This document shows, piece by piece, positions 32,905-42,133 of a stretch of 48,707 nt of DNA. The notes beneath the pieces are model-generated. The model made no database searches and was not told where the DNA came from. It was given only the letters and a program-made list of their open reading frames with translations. A program made the position numbers and the translations under genes. Source of the DNA: a candidate division WOR-3 bacterium (lineage in GTDB: Bacteria > Hydrothermota > Tepidihabitantia > Tepidihabitantales > Tepidihabitantaceae). How positions within the stretch are numbered: the first letter of the stretch is position 1; every line of letters begins with the position of its first letter. The DNA is taken from contig JBDRUN010000007.1 of assembly GCA_039801365.1 (NCBI GenBank), positions 1-48,707 of the forward strand. Reading direction: 5' to 3'.

Positions 32905-33738
32905 TCATGGCACAGATTGTATCATCTGCCCAGATGGGGGCAGAAGTTCAATTGTGATGCCTGACCCTTTTGCAACAAAGCGGACAAGCCGTCTGGTACC
33001 GGCTTTCTCATACCACAGGTCAATCTGCTCCTCGCCCATGGACAGCTCAAGTTTGCAGCAGTCAAACACTCCAGCCGGCACTGAAATCTGCTCATCTCCG
33101 GCAAGACGGAACTCGGCCTCGTACATCGCACCGCCAAACGGCGGGCCCATTGGATTGATAACCGTCAACCGCGCAGGCTTCTTTGGCTCCAGTTTCAGCG
33201 CACGACCAAGCAGCACCAGACCGTCAATGTCGTATGTCTTGGCGGTAATCGGGAACAACTGTCGTCGCTCTTCACCTGCAGCAAAGCTCGATACGGCGAC
33301 TGACTGTGTTCCGTAGTTGGCTGCGGTCGTCGCAAGTGCCGGGCCGGTCCAGATAAACCGGAACGAGCTCCGCGGGGTAAGATTATCCCGGCGCACGTGT
33401 AGGAACGAAGAATCTGTCACCGGCACGTTGCCGGTCCGGGTGCGAGTCACAAGAACAACCATGTAAACCGGCAGCGGTTCCTCATCGGGTTTGGCCGGCT
33501 GGAGCCAGTCGTATTTGATCGTGGTGGTGTACGTGCCGATTGAATCGTCGAGTGCCCGCACGCGATAGTGGTTTATCTCACCATCTGGCAGGGGGGGCAG
33601 GCTGAGGTTGAGCCGGGCCTCGAGGTCAGTTCGGCCGCACTGGCACGAGAGTAGGAAGAAAATGGGAAGCAGGCAAGAGGCAGAAAAGAGCAGACGGTGG
33701 AAACTAGACAGCAGACAACATCCTTGTTTTCTTGTCAC
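32905..33738 (-). CDS. lipoprotein with DUF3108-like domain
   Basis: A 277-residue predicted lipoprotein (signal LLPIFFLLSCQCG). The C-terminal half has the DUF3108-type pattern: ISVPAGVFDCCKLEL, then DLWYEKAGTRRLVRFVAKGSG. The family binds unknown ligands in the envelope. The GTG at 33738 follows AGGAG by 7 nt. It sits directly downstream of guaA on the same strand. Confidence 0.72.
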   Translation of the reverse strand: MTRKQGCCLLSSFHRLLFSASCLLPIFFLLSCQCGRTDLEARLNLSLPPLPDGEINHYRVRALDDSIGTYTTTIKYDWLQPAKPDEEPLPVYMVVLVTRTRTGNVPVTDSSFLHVRRDNLTPRSSFRFIWTGPALATTAANYGTQSVAVSSFAAGEERRQLFPITAKTYDIDGLVLLGRALKLEPKKPARLTVINPMGPPFGGAMYEAEFRLAGDEQISVPAGVFDCCKLELSMGEEQIDLWYEKAGTRRLVRFVAKGSGITIELLPPSGQMIQSVP

Positions 33739-33764
33739 ATTAGGCTCCTATCATGGATGGTTAG

Positions 33765-35312
33765 CTATTCCCACTCGATTGTCGCGGGTGGCTTCGGGCT
33801 GATATCGTAGGTAACTCGGTTGATGCCCCGCACCTCATTGACAATGCGGTTTGACACCCGGGCCAAGAAGTCTGCAGGCAGCTTTGCCCAGTCTGCGGTC
33901 ATCGCGTCGGTCGAAGTCACGGCCCGCAACACAACCGCATGCTCATAGGTACGCCTGTCGCCCTGGACACCGACTGACCTGACCGGCAGCAGCACCGCGA
34001 ATGCCTGCCAGACCCGGTCGTACAGTCCGGCGCGTTGCAGCTCGTTGATAAGAATATCGTCGGCCTCGCGCAACAGTCGAAGCCGCTCCTTAGTAACCGG
34101 CCCGACAACCCGCACCGCAAGTCCGGGCCCGGGAAACGGATGCCGGCCGGTAATCTTGCCGGGCAGTCGGAGTGCGCGCCCCAGCTCTCGGACTTCGTCC
34201 TTAAAAAGCTCGCGCAGCGGCTCAATCAGCTCAAACTTCATTCTCCTCGGCAGCCCGCCAACGTTATGGTGAGTCTTGATTGTTGCGGACGGACCGCCGA
34301 ACGCCGAACGGGATTCTATCAAGTCCGGGTAGAGCGTGCCTTGGGCAAGGAAACGTACTGGGCCGAACCGGGCCGCAGCTTCCTCGAACACCCGGATAAA
34401 AGTACGGCCGACGCGCCGGCGCTTCTCCTCCGGCTCCGCCACACCCGCGAGTCGGGCAAGGAATTTCTCGCCTGCGTCCACGACATGCAGGTTGAATCTC
34501 CGGCCCAGCATCCGCCGGACATCGGCCGCCTCGTTCTTGCGTAGAAGACCATTGTCTACAAACACCGCCAGCAACCGGGCCCCGATTGCCCGGCGCAGAA
34601 GTGCGGCCATCACCGTGGAATCGACTCCGCCTGAGACCGCACAGATGACTTTCTCATTGCCGACAAGCGCGCGGATTTCCCGGGTCTTTTCCCTGATGAA
34701 CGACCGCATAGTCCAGTCCGGTCGGGTTTGGCAGATACGGAAAAGGAAGTTGGCAATTATCTGGCGGCCAGACTCGGTATGCTCGACCTCCGGGTGGAAC
34801 TGAACCCCATAGATACGGCGCGCTTCATCCGCAAATGCGGCGCACCCAATCGAGCGCGTGCGGCCGATAGACCGGAATCCTCTTGGCAGCCGCGCCACAT
34901 GGTCGCCATGACTCATCCATACCCGGGACTCACCCGGTAGACCGGCAAACAGGGGTGAAGCTGCTGGCTGTGAGCCGTCAGCTACGACCTTGAGCGTGGC
35001 CGGTCCATACTCGCGCCGCTCACCGGCCCGTACCCAACCGCCGAGCAGCCGCGCGATAGCCTGCATGCCGTAGCAGATGCCAAGTACCGGTATGCCAAGC
35101 GAAAATATGCCCGGGTCCGGCATCGGCGCATTGCTTTCAAGCGTGCTTGCCGGCCCGCCGGAAAGAATCATGCCTGATGCACCCCGCTGCCTCACCTCGG
35201 ACGCTGAAATCCGATGGCTGACTAGCTCGGAAAAAACGTGCTGCTCGCGCACCCGCCGGACAATAAGCTGGTTATACTGCGACCCAAAGTCAAGAACTAG
35301 TATCCGGTCCAA
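33765..35312 (-). CDS. guaA: GMP synthase (glutamine-hydrolysing)
   Basis: It converts XMP to GMP with glutamine and ATP. All parts of the 515-residue enzyme are present: class I amidotransferase with nucleophile in GICYGMQ and the catalytic His/Glu in QFHPEVEHT, the ATP-pyrophosphatase P-loop SGGVDSTV, and the dimerisation domain ending NRVTYDISPKPPATIEWE. The start is TTG at 35312, 9 nt after the preceding coiled-coil gene. This suggests one operon in the order holA, leuS, coiled-coil protein, guaA. Confidence 0.96.
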   Translation of the reverse strand: MDRILVLDFGSQYNQLIVRRVREQHVFSELVSHRISASEVRQRGASGMILSGGPASTLESNAPMPDPGIFSLGIPVLGICYGMQAIARLLGGWVRAGERREYGPATLKVVADGSQPAASPLFAGLPGESRVWMSHGDHVARLPRGFRSIGRTRSIGCAAFADEARRIYGVQFHPEVEHTESGRQIIANFLFRICQTRPDWTMRSFIREKTREIRALVGNEKVICAVSGGVDSTVMAALLRRAIGARLLAVFVDNGLLRKNEAADVRRMLGRRFNLHVVDAGEKFLARLAGVAEPEEKRRRVGRTFIRVFEEAAARFGPVRFLAQGTLYPDLIESRSAFGGPSATIKTHHNVGGLPRRMKFELIEPLRELFKDEVRELGRALRLPGKITGRHPFPGPGLAVRVVGPVTKERLRLLREADDILINELQRAGLYDRVWQAFAVLLPVRSVGVQGDRRTYEHAVVLRAVTSTDAMTADWAKLPADFLARVSNRIVNEVRGINRVTYDISPKPPATIEWE

Positions 35313-35321
35313 AGCTAGACC

Positions 35322-35726
35322 CTACCGGTCAGGCAGGGTGTCACCAGCCAGTGCGCGGGCCGCAGCCGAGGCTTCACCGTAGAGCAGAATTGTCTGCCGG
35401 ACCAGGTCCACGTCTGAGCGAAGCCGCTTTGACTTGTACCACATTTCGATCGTCCGCTCCAGCGCGGCAATCTCGTCGAGCAGCAGTTCAAGACGCTGCC
35501 GCACGGCAGGCCGGCGCAGGCGCCCGGTGGCTTCAAGCCGGACACGCAACTTCTCAGCTTCGGTCTTGAGCGACTCGGCCCGGACCCGGTATGCTTCGAT
35601 TTCTCTTGCGGACACACCGTAGTCGAGAGTCTCAACCTGCGCCTTGCGGTGCCCGATGAACTCGTGCAGGAGGTAGCCAAGCAGTACGGCTCCGGCCAAG
35701 GCCAACAGCCAGAATAGGAGTCTCAC
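35322..35726 (-). CDS. membrane-anchored coiled-coil protein
   Basis: A 134-residue protein with an N-terminal transmembrane helix (LLFWLLALAGAVLLGYLL) followed by a long charged helix from about residue 40 to 100 with heptad-like spacing (RVRAESLKTEAEKLRVRLEA, ELLLDEIAALERTIEMW). Family unknown. Its start overlaps the leuS stop by 4 nt, and it ends 9 nt before guaA, so it is translated from the same mRNA. Confidence 0.72.
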   Translation of the reverse strand: MRLLFWLLALAGAVLLGYLLHEFIGHRKAQVETLDYGVSAREIEAYRVRAESLKTEAEKLRVRLEATGRLRRPAVRQRLELLLDEIAALERTIEMWYKSKRLRSDVDLVRQTILLYGEASAAARALAGDTLPDR

Positions 35727-38323
35727 TTCGTGCCTCCGGTCGTAACAACATTCACCAGCCGATTCTGGACGTAGATGACCTTTGTAACGCTGCGGCCCGC
35801 GATGGCGCGGACGACATTCTCATCTGCAAGAGCCTTGGCCTTGATTTCCACCTCGCCTGCGCTACGCGGCACCAGGACCCGGCCGCGCAGCCGGCCGTCA
35901 ACCTGCACCGGAACTTCCATTTCGTCGAACACAAGAAACCGACGGTCAGGCTCAGGGAATCGCTCGCTGAAAAGCGAGCCGGCTGCAGGCCGTACCCGAT
36001 GCCAGAGCTCCTCAGCCAAGTGTGGCGCAAACGGCGCAAGAAGGGATATCAATCGGCCCAGACAGAAGCCAAACAAAGCATCTGCAAGTTCAGCATGGTC
36101 ATAGTTCAGGGACTCGGATTGCGGTGCTCGATCGGCGACGTTTCCACTCTTGCGTCCCGGCATCCTGTCGGTCCACGCGTAAAGATGGTTAAGAAACTCC
36201 ATCAGCGCCGCGATCGCGGTGTTGTATTGGAACGCCTCGATGTCATCAGCAACCTTCTGTATCGTTTGATTCAGTCTGATGTACAGCTCGCGTTCAGCCG
36301 ATTTGAGCTTCGTAGTATCGGGCGGCTCGAATGTAACGCTGTCACCGTGTTCCTCATACAGTCGCCATACTCTGGAAAGAAAACGGGTTACGCCTGTAAC
36401 AAGGTCATCAGTCCAGTCCAGCGGCTTCTCCGGTGGCGCCGCGAACAAAATCGCTAGTCTGGCAACGTCCGCCCCTTCCTCCTCGACAAACTTGCCAACC
36501 CAGATACCGACATTCTTCGAGGAAGACATCGTGACGCCGTTCAGACTAACCATCCCCTGAGTATGAAGCACCCTTGCCGGCTCCTTGACCGAAACCATAC
36601 CAAGGTCATAGAGCACCCGGGTAAAGAACCGGAAAAATATCAGGTGCCCGGTCGCATGCTCGATGCCGCCGATATACTCATCCACCGGCAGCCACTTGTC
36701 TGCTTCCTCCTTGGCAAAGGGCAACCGGTCGTTGTGTGGGTCGGTATAGCGCAGAAAATACCAGGACGAATCCACAAACGTATCCATTGTGTCCGGGTCG
36801 CGGGTTGCCGGGCCGGAGCACTTCGGGCAGGAAGTATGGTAGAACTCCTCAACCCCGGCCAGCACCGACTTGCCTTTGGGCTTGAAGTCCTTGACATTTT
36901 CCGGCAGAAGTACCGGCAGGTCTTTATCCGGCACCGGCACAATCCCGCACCGCTCGCAGTGTACCATCGGTATCGGCGTACCCCAGTACCGCTGGCGCGA
37001 CACGAGCCAGTCCTTCAAACGGTAGTTGGTGACACGACGACCTAGCCCCTTCTTCTCTAGATAATCGCAGACCTTCTGGATACCCTCTTCTGAAGGCGTG
37101 CCGTCGAACGGTCCGGAGTTCACCATCACGCCCGGCTCAGTGTAGGCCGCAGTCAGGGATTCTGGACCAGCAATAGGACATTTGGGATTCTGAATGACCA
37201 CCCTTACTGGTATGCCGTATTTCTGGGCAAACTCGAAGTCGCGCTGGTCATGGGCCGGTACGGCCATTATCATCCCGGTACCGTACGATCCGAGCACAAA
37301 GTCCGCAATGTATATTGGCACCCGTTCGCCATTCACCGGGTTTATGGCGTACCGGCCGGTGAACACACCTTGTTTGTCTCCGGTCGCAGCGGTGCGCTCG
37401 ATTTCCGGCCGCGCCAATACTCGGTGCCGGAACTCCTCAATTTCCGCTTCCCGGCCCGTACCTATGCCAATTGTCTCAGCGAGTGGGGCATCGGGCGCAA
37501 GCGCCATGAACGTCACGCCCCAGAGTGTATCCGGCCGAGTCGTGAACACCGGCAAGGAGGAAGGTTCGGCGGTTTCCGAGGTAAGTGGTTCCAGCCGGAA
37601 ATCAACCTCAACCCCGTCAGACCGACCGATCCAGTGCCGCTGCATCGTACGTACGCTCTCAGGCCACTGTTTCAGTTCCTCGATGCCATCAAGAAGCGCC
37701 TGTGCGTATTCGGTAATTTTGAAGAACCACTGGGTCAGCTTACGCTTTTCGACCGCAGTCTTGCAGCGATAGCAGACGCCTTCATCCACCTGCTCATTCG
37801 CCAGTACGGTCTGGCAGGCCGGGCACCAGTTCACCAGCGCTTCCTTGCGGTACGCGAGCCCGCGTTCATACAGCCGCAGAAAAAGCCACTGATTCCACCG
37901 GTAGTACTCAGGCCGGCAGGTCGTGATTTCGCGGTCCCAGTCGTAGCCGATTCCCAGAAGCTTCAGGCTGCGACGCGCGGTTCTGATTGATTCGAATGTC
38001 CAGTAACTTGGGTGATTACCATGGGCAATGGCTGCGTTTTCAGCTGGCAGGCCGAATGCATCCCACCCGAACGGATGGAGCACGTCAAACCCCTGCATCT
38101 TGCGAAACCGGCACAGCACGTCGCCAATGACATAGTTCCGGCAGTGGCCCATGTGCACGTCGCCGGACGGATAGAAGAACATGACCAATACGTAGAACTT
38201 CCGCTTCGGGTCCGGATTGGTGCGAAACGTCCCTTGTTCATCCCAGTAATGTTGCCAGCGGGCCTCGATTTGCCGGGCCGGGTACGCAACTCGCCTTTGT
38301 TCAGATGGCTGTTTCCTAAACAT
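35723..38323 (-). CDS. leuS: leucyl-tRNA synthetase with an altered KMSKS loop
   Basis: It charges tRNA-Leu. The 866-residue enzyme has the HIGH motif as HMGH (57-60), the zinc/CP modules, the editing domain (TTRPDTLWGVTFMA and PAHDQRDFEFAQKYG) and the anticodon-binding C-terminal domain. The KMSKS motif is present only as TMSSS (598-602) followed by K603, so both lysines of the classic motif are replaced. The ATG at 38323 overlaps the holA end by 8 nt; the longer open frame belongs to holA's antisense-free overlap and lacks family similarity. Confidence 0.95.
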   Translation of the reverse strand: MFRKQPSEQRRVAYPARQIEARWQHYWDEQGTFRTNPDPKRKFYVLVMFFYPSGDVHMGHCRNYVIGDVLCRFRKMQGFDVLHPFGWDAFGLPAENAAIAHGNHPSYWTFESIRTARRSLKLLGIGYDWDREITTCRPEYYRWNQWLFLRLYERGLAYRKEALVNWCPACQTVLANEQVDEGVCYRCKTAVEKRKLTQWFFKITEYAQALLDGIEELKQWPESVRTMQRHWIGRSDGVEVDFRLEPLTSETAEPSSLPVFTTRPDTLWGVTFMALAPDAPLAETIGIGTGREAEIEEFRHRVLARPEIERTAATGDKQGVFTGRYAINPVNGERVPIYIADFVLGSYGTGMIMAVPAHDQRDFEFAQKYGIPVRVVIQNPKCPIAGPESLTAAYTEPGVMVNSGPFDGTPSEEGIQKVCDYLEKKGLGRRVTNYRLKDWLVSRQRYWGTPIPMVHCERCGIVPVPDKDLPVLLPENVKDFKPKGKSVLAGVEEFYHTSCPKCSGPATRDPDTMDTFVDSSWYFLRYTDPHNDRLPFAKEEADKWLPVDEYIGGIEHATGHLIFFRFFTRVLYDLGMVSVKEPARVLHTQGMVSLNGVTMSSSKNVGIWVGKFVEEEGADVARLAILFAAPPEKPLDWTDDLVTGVTRFLSRVWRLYEEHGDSVTFEPPDTTKLKSAERELYIRLNQTIQKVADDIEAFQYNTAIAALMEFLNHLYAWTDRMPGRKSGNVADRAPQSESLNYDHAELADALFGFCLGRLISLLAPFAPHLAEELWHRVRPAAGSLFSERFPEPDRRFLVFDEMEVPVQVDGRLRGRVLVPRSAGEVEIKAKALADENVVRAIAGRSVTKVIYVQNRLVNVVTTGGTK

Positions 38324-39461
38324 CCGGTTCCACCACTTTCTTCCCGGCGACACCAGTACGGCCAGGCCGGCGTACACACGCCCGCCAGTACTGCCCGTCC
38401 GCAGCAAGCCGGCACCAGCCAGAGGACCGACCACAGCCAACGCAGTAAGTCAGTAGCTCAAGCCGGGCGAACGGTTCAAGGTCGCCCTCAAGCATCGCCT
38501 TTTGAATCCAGTATAGCTGTCGTAGGATTGCGTTCAACTCGGCCAAGTCCGGCCAAAGCTGAACCGCATCGCCGATACGACGCCGGGCGTAGGAAGAGAC
38601 ATACTTGGCCTTTGCACCGACCAGGTCAAGCAATGCGGTCGTCAGCCAGGCAACAATGCGGGGAATATCCTCACCCGCAGCTTCGAGTCGGCGCAACACT
38701 CCGAGTGCGGCCGCAGCATCACGCCTGGTCACAAGTTCCACGTACTCATTCAATGCGTACTCGCGGGATGAACCGGCCAGCTCGCGCACGTCGGCAGCCG
38801 TTGCTTCGGCTCCGGGTGCAAGACAGGTGGCTAGCTTTTCGACCTCACCCCGCAGTGTTCCGGTATCAGTCCCGGAAATCTCGATGAGCAACTCCACGGC
38901 TTCGGGTGTCAGAGTAATGCCGCGTTCCTGCGCCCATGCCGACACGAGCGATTCAAGGTCGTTCCGCTCGGGCTGCTTCATTTCGACGATGAACCGACCA
39001 AGCCCGGTTGTAGTAAGCAGGGACGCAAGTGGCTTTGAGGAAAGTCCGGTCAGTACTACGATTGTGGGATTGTGGATTCCGGACTTTGGCTTCTGGACTT
39101 GCGCCACTGTCTGACAGAGTTTCTCGACGCCACTCTTGCGAAGTTCCGGATCAAACACGACACCGTCCCGTCCCGGCCGGGTAATGTCCCTGATGACGAC
39201 CAGCCGGCGCGCACCAACCGGCAATTGCCGCAGTCGCTGCTCCAAGTCTTCGTCGTCAAGGTCATCGGCCGCAAGCAGTTCCAAGTCGAACGCCTCAAGC
39301 CCGGGGTTGACCACTTTTTCTTTCAGCTTGGCGATTATCGTATCGACCAGTACCGAATCCGGCCCAAGGAGAACATACACTGGTTGAAACTCGCCTCGGT
39401 CAATCTGCGCGAGTACGTCCTGGCCTGCAGGGTTCTTCTTCCGATTCCGGTCTCGCATCAT
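38316..39461 (-). CDS. holA: DNA polymerase III delta subunit
   Basis: The clamp-loader subunit that opens the sliding clamp. The N-terminal part shows the HolA pattern (PVYVLLGPDSVLVDTIIAKLKE, then VVVIRDITRP and IVVLTGLSSKP), the middle part the helical collar (EKLATCLAPG, SREYALNEYVELVTRRDAAAAL), and the end QKAMLEGDLEPFARLELL. A further 40-residue tail (GRSSGWCRLAADGQYWRA) is not usual for the family. The start is taken at the ATG ATG pair (39461), about 8 nt after the expected transcription start. Confidence 0.88.
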   Translation of the reverse strand: MMRDRNRKKNPAGQDVLAQIDRGEFQPVYVLLGPDSVLVDTIIAKLKEKVVNPGLEAFDLELLAADDLDDEDLEQRLRQLPVGARRLVVIRDITRPGRDGVVFDPELRKSGVEKLCQTVAQVQKPKSGIHNPTIVVLTGLSSKPLASLLTTTGLGRFIVEMKQPERNDLESLVSAWAQERGITLTPEAVELLIEISGTDTGTLRGEVEKLATCLAPGAEATAADVRELAGSSREYALNEYVELVTRRDAAAALGVLRRLEAAGEDIPRIVAWLTTALLDLVGAKAKYVSSYARRRIGDAVQLWPDLAELNAILRQLYWIQKAMLEGDLEPFARLELLTYCVGCGRSSGWCRLAADGQYWRACVRRPGRTGVAGKKVVEPDV

Positions 39462-39475
39462 TATTCCAAAACTCA

Positions 39476-39503
39476 ATGTTAGTCAGAGCCTGAAGATAGT
39501 CAA
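39476..39503 (-). promoter_or_regulatory. promoter of the holA-leuS-guaA operon
   Basis: On the minus strand TTGACT (39503-39498), 16 nt, TAACAT (39481-39476), 14 nt, ATGATG. The leader would be under 10 nt. Confidence 0.6.
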
Positions 39504-39526
39504 TCTCATCAGGCTGGACAGGACGT

Positions 39527-39553
39527 GGCCGGAAATGGAGTAGCCGGAAGAGC
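39527..39553 (+). repeat. 27-bp repeat, copy A
   Basis: 23 of 27 positions match the inverted copy at 40456-40482 (core GGAGTAGCCGGAA). The two copies flank the gene at 39597-40451. Confidence 0.55.
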
Positions 39554-39596
39554 TCGGTCTTTCCACTTTGTCGAAGTTTCTGGCCGGTTGGGATTT

Positions 39597-40451
39597 TTAG
39601 GGTCGAGGTCCCTGATTCCCGGTCCCTTGCGCCGGGACGAGCTCGAAGTCAACGGTTACGGCCCAGCCTTTGACCATGCGGAAAGGAATTGTCTTTTCCC
39701 GATACCCGTCCGCATGGCCGGTTATCCGGTGTTCGCCGGCTGGAACCTGGCTAAATGAGTAGTTGCCAGCCGAATCGGACATCGTTGACCGGCCGGTCTG
39801 CTCAATGGCAAGCAGCGCACCAGAAACCGGGGTTCCAGTCGTTGCATCAAGAACGGTACCGTCTAGTTCACCGACGTCGGTAGTATCGTGCAAGAAGAAG
39901 TCGAGTCTGGTCGTATCGCCGCCCTTTGCCTGTACTATTCGGGTCTGCGCGGCAAATCCTGAGCAGGACGCGGTAACGGTCTGCGGCCCGGGCGGAAAGT
40001 CGGTCAGCAGGTAGCAGCCGTCCGGTTCAACTGCCACTACCGTTTCCGGACTGCCGGTCGTGATAACGGCCGGGTAACAGCCGGTCCTGGACCCGGCTTT
40101 GATTACGCGGCCTTGTACTATCCTGGGCAGGTCAGGGTAGATTCCGGCGTCAATCAGCACCGTGTCATTCCTGTGGACTGGTGTGGTCAGTACAAAGGCA
40201 GCTGGCCGATACCCCTTGCTGGCAACACCGAGGCGTGCGTTCGGGCAAGCCGCCGCGATCGGGGTACGGCCAGTAGAATCAACCGCAGCCATCATTCCGG
40301 TCGGTTCAATCGTCACGAGCGCACCAGGCAGGGGGCGGCCAGTTTCCGCGTCATACACGTGTGCAACGAACAATACGGGTGAAGAACAGGAGAAAAAAAG
40401 CACGACCTGCGCGGCCAGGATGGTCAGTAATGGCAGAGGGCCAGAAGGCAA
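39597..40451 (-). CDS. exported protein with carboxypeptidase-regulatory-like repeats
   Basis: A 284-residue protein with a hydrophobic segment ending VVLFFSCSS (possible lipobox), followed by three carboxypeptidase-regulatory-like/transthyretin-type beta-sandwiches, each with the wording DAETGRPLPGALVTI, then GCYLLTDFPPGPQTVTASCSGF, or DATTGTPVSGALLAIEQTG and GNYSFSQVPAGEHRITGHADGY. Such repeats act as stalks or adhesion modules. The TTG at 40451 follows AAAGG; an open extension to 40502 is made of the dispersed repeat at 40456-40482 and is probably not translated. Confidence 0.7.
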   Translation of the reverse strand: MPSGPLPLLTILAAQVVLFFSCSSPVLFVAHVYDAETGRPLPGALVTIEPTGMMAAVDSTGRTPIAAACPNARLGVASKGYRPAAFVLTTPVHRNDTVLIDAGIYPDLPRIVQGRVIKAGSRTGCYPAVITTGSPETVVAVEPDGCYLLTDFPPGPQTVTASCSGFAAQTRIVQAKGGDTTRLDFFLHDTTDVGELDGTVLDATTGTPVSGALLAIEQTGRSTMSDSAGNYSFSQVPAGEHRITGHADGYREKTIPFRMVKGWAVTVDFELVPAQGTGNQGPRP

Positions 40452-40455
40452 GCAG

Positions 40456-40482
40456 GCCTTTCCGGCTACTCCCTTTCCAGCC
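40456..40482 (-). repeat. 27-bp repeat, copy B (inverted)
   Basis: Reverse complement of copy A at 39527-39553 with four differences; it sits right upstream of the 40451 start and carries the AAAGG used as ribosome site. Confidence 0.55.
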
Positions 40483-40599
40483 AACCTGCTCCTACAGGTC
40501 ACTACTCCGTTTTTCGGGACTAGCTGGCTCTTGTTTCTTCTCCTGTCCGGCTGGCGGCTAGCAGGCGTGGCACGGGAAGCGTTGAGCGTAGGTAGCGTC

Positions 40600-42048
40600 C
40601 TAGAACACTGCTACTTTATGCTGACTGGTGGAGCCTTGGGACTGGATGTTCACGACATAGCTACCGATTTTGACGCGGTGGCCGTTTTCGTCCCGGCCAT
40701 TCCAGGTAATGCGGTGAACCCCTGCAGGCTGCCTGGCGTCAAGCAAAATACAGACCGACCGACCCAGCATGTCATAAACGTCAATTCGTACCGTACCGGG
40801 TTGACGCAATAGGTATTCCACAGTCAGCTCTTCGTCCGGCTCCAGCACCGGTCTAGCCCGAATGACCTCTACGATACATGAGTCTTTGGGCTCGGTAATG
40901 CCGGTTGCCGGCTCGCCAACCGCAAACACGATTGCGGGATGGTCGCCTGGTGGCAGGCCGAGTGCGAGAGCGATGTCCTGTCGCTCAGCCCGGGTCAGTG
41001 GTGCAGTCACAAATCCCGCAAGGCCGAGCGCCCGGGCTTGGGCAAGGTACTGAAACGCGGTAAATCCGGCTTCCTGCATCGGGCCATAGGAACCGGTATC
41101 GCCAACACAGACGACGATATAGGCCTGGCCGGTCGATGGAATCCTTGGGCAGGCCTGACGCAATTCCGGTCTGCGGTCGCTGGCAAGGATGCGCTCAAGC
41201 CGATGGTCGGCCGTGCTCGTGCTGCCGGATGGTAGCCGGTTGTGGTAACGGTCAACACCCTCGTCGCGCACAAGATAGATACGGCCGGTGAGATGATAGC
41301 TGGCAGCTGGGCTCGGCACAGTAAGGCCAATACGGCCGTTGTAGACTGTGTGCGGCGTCGGGCCGTATCCGGACCAGAGCAGTTGGGATAGGACCTCGGC
41401 GGACAATGGCAACGAGGAGAATACTGAATCCTGCCCAAGTCCCATTAGCACGAGTTCGAAAGTGTCTGGGCCGGATGTTCTGGGTCTGGACAGACTGGAA
41501 TCAGAGCAAGCCGCAATCCGAGTGGTATCAAGACCTCTGACTTCGGCCCGGCCGTACAGGTTCACCATCAGAATAGGCTTGCTTGGTGCCCAGTTTGCAT
41601 TGGCATAATCTGCTGCCCACTTCATCGGACAAGAGGCTACGCCCGGCCCGGCCGAGTCCGCAAACGCAACCCCAGCCAAAAGTCCGGCCTGGACAGCCAT
41701 CCCAGCCTCTTCGTGCCGATCGCAAGCGACACCGACTTCAAACGCAGCCGATGAGGAATAGCGCAGGTCGCCAGCCCTGTGTAGAACCAGGACATTGCCC
41801 GCCGGTTCGTAAGTGTAAACTCCTTGACGGGTTGCGACGTAGAATGTCCTGTTAACGCCCAGCCTCGGCGTCCGATTCATGGCCCACAATACATTCGCGA
41901 GTACCTGCCTTGGTAAGGAGTCGGTAAACCCGGAGTGGACCGAGTAACGACTGTTCGACAACACTTCAAAGGAGTACGGATGGACGATTGGCCCGGGAAG
42001 ACTTTCGCGGGACATCGTCACTAGGACAATGGTCAGAAGCGCAGCCAT
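40600..42048 (-). CDS. exported nitroreductase-like protein with C-terminal sorting domain
   Basis: A 482-residue protein. An N-terminal signal (MAALLTIVLVTMS) is followed by two halves that resemble the FMN nitroreductase/SagB fold: FTDSLPRQVLANVLWAMNRTPRLG with TFYVATRQGVYTYEPAGNVL, and later YGPMQEAGFTAFQYLAQARALG with LALGLPPGDHPAIVFAVGEP. The C-terminal 90 residues are a FlgD-type domain (TVRIDVYDMLGRSVCIL, GYVVN-like end GSYVVNIQ). Export of a flavin-fold protein is unusual; whether it binds flavin is not clear. The ATG at 42048 is preferred to a TTG at 42060 that lies inside the -10 box. Confidence 0.65.
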   Translation of the reverse strand: MAALLTIVLVTMSRESLPGPIVHPYSFEVLSNSRYSVHSGFTDSLPRQVLANVLWAMNRTPRLGVNRTFYVATRQGVYTYEPAGNVLVLHRAGDLRYSSSAAFEVGVACDRHEEAGMAVQAGLLAGVAFADSAGPGVASCPMKWAADYANANWAPSKPILMVNLYGRAEVRGLDTTRIAACSDSSLSRPRTSGPDTFELVLMGLGQDSVFSSLPLSAEVLSQLLWSGYGPTPHTVYNGRIGLTVPSPAASYHLTGRIYLVRDEGVDRYHNRLPSGSTSTADHRLERILASDRRPELRQACPRIPSTGQAYIVVCVGDTGSYGPMQEAGFTAFQYLAQARALGLAGFVTAPLTRAERQDIALALGLPPGDHPAIVFAVGEPATGITEPKDSCIVEVIRARPVLEPDEELTVEYLLRQPGTVRIDVYDMLGRSVCILLDARQPAGVHRITWNGRDENGHRVKIGSYVVNIQSQGSTSQHKVAVF

Positions 42049-42059
42049 ATACGGGAACA

Positions 42060-42088
42060 AGGTTAGGTATGGCCAGTCTGACTGTCAA
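42060..42088 (-). promoter_or_regulatory. promoter of the nitroreductase-like gene
   Basis: On the minus strand TTGACA (42088-42083), 17 nt, TAACCT (42065-42060), 11 nt, ATG. It is divergent to the promoter at 42099. Confidence 0.6.
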
Positions 42089-42098
42089 GCCAATACGG

Positions 42099-42126
42099 TT
42101 GACAGCAGAACTGCCTTGCGTAGGCT
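42099..42126 (+). promoter_or_regulatory. promoter of the metallophosphoesterase gene, leaderless type
   Basis: TTGACA (42099-42104), 16 nt, TAGGCT (42121-42126), 7 nt, GTG at 42134. The -35 boxes of this and the minus-strand promoter are 10 nt apart. Confidence 0.6.
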
Positions 42127-42133
42127 GGAATTG

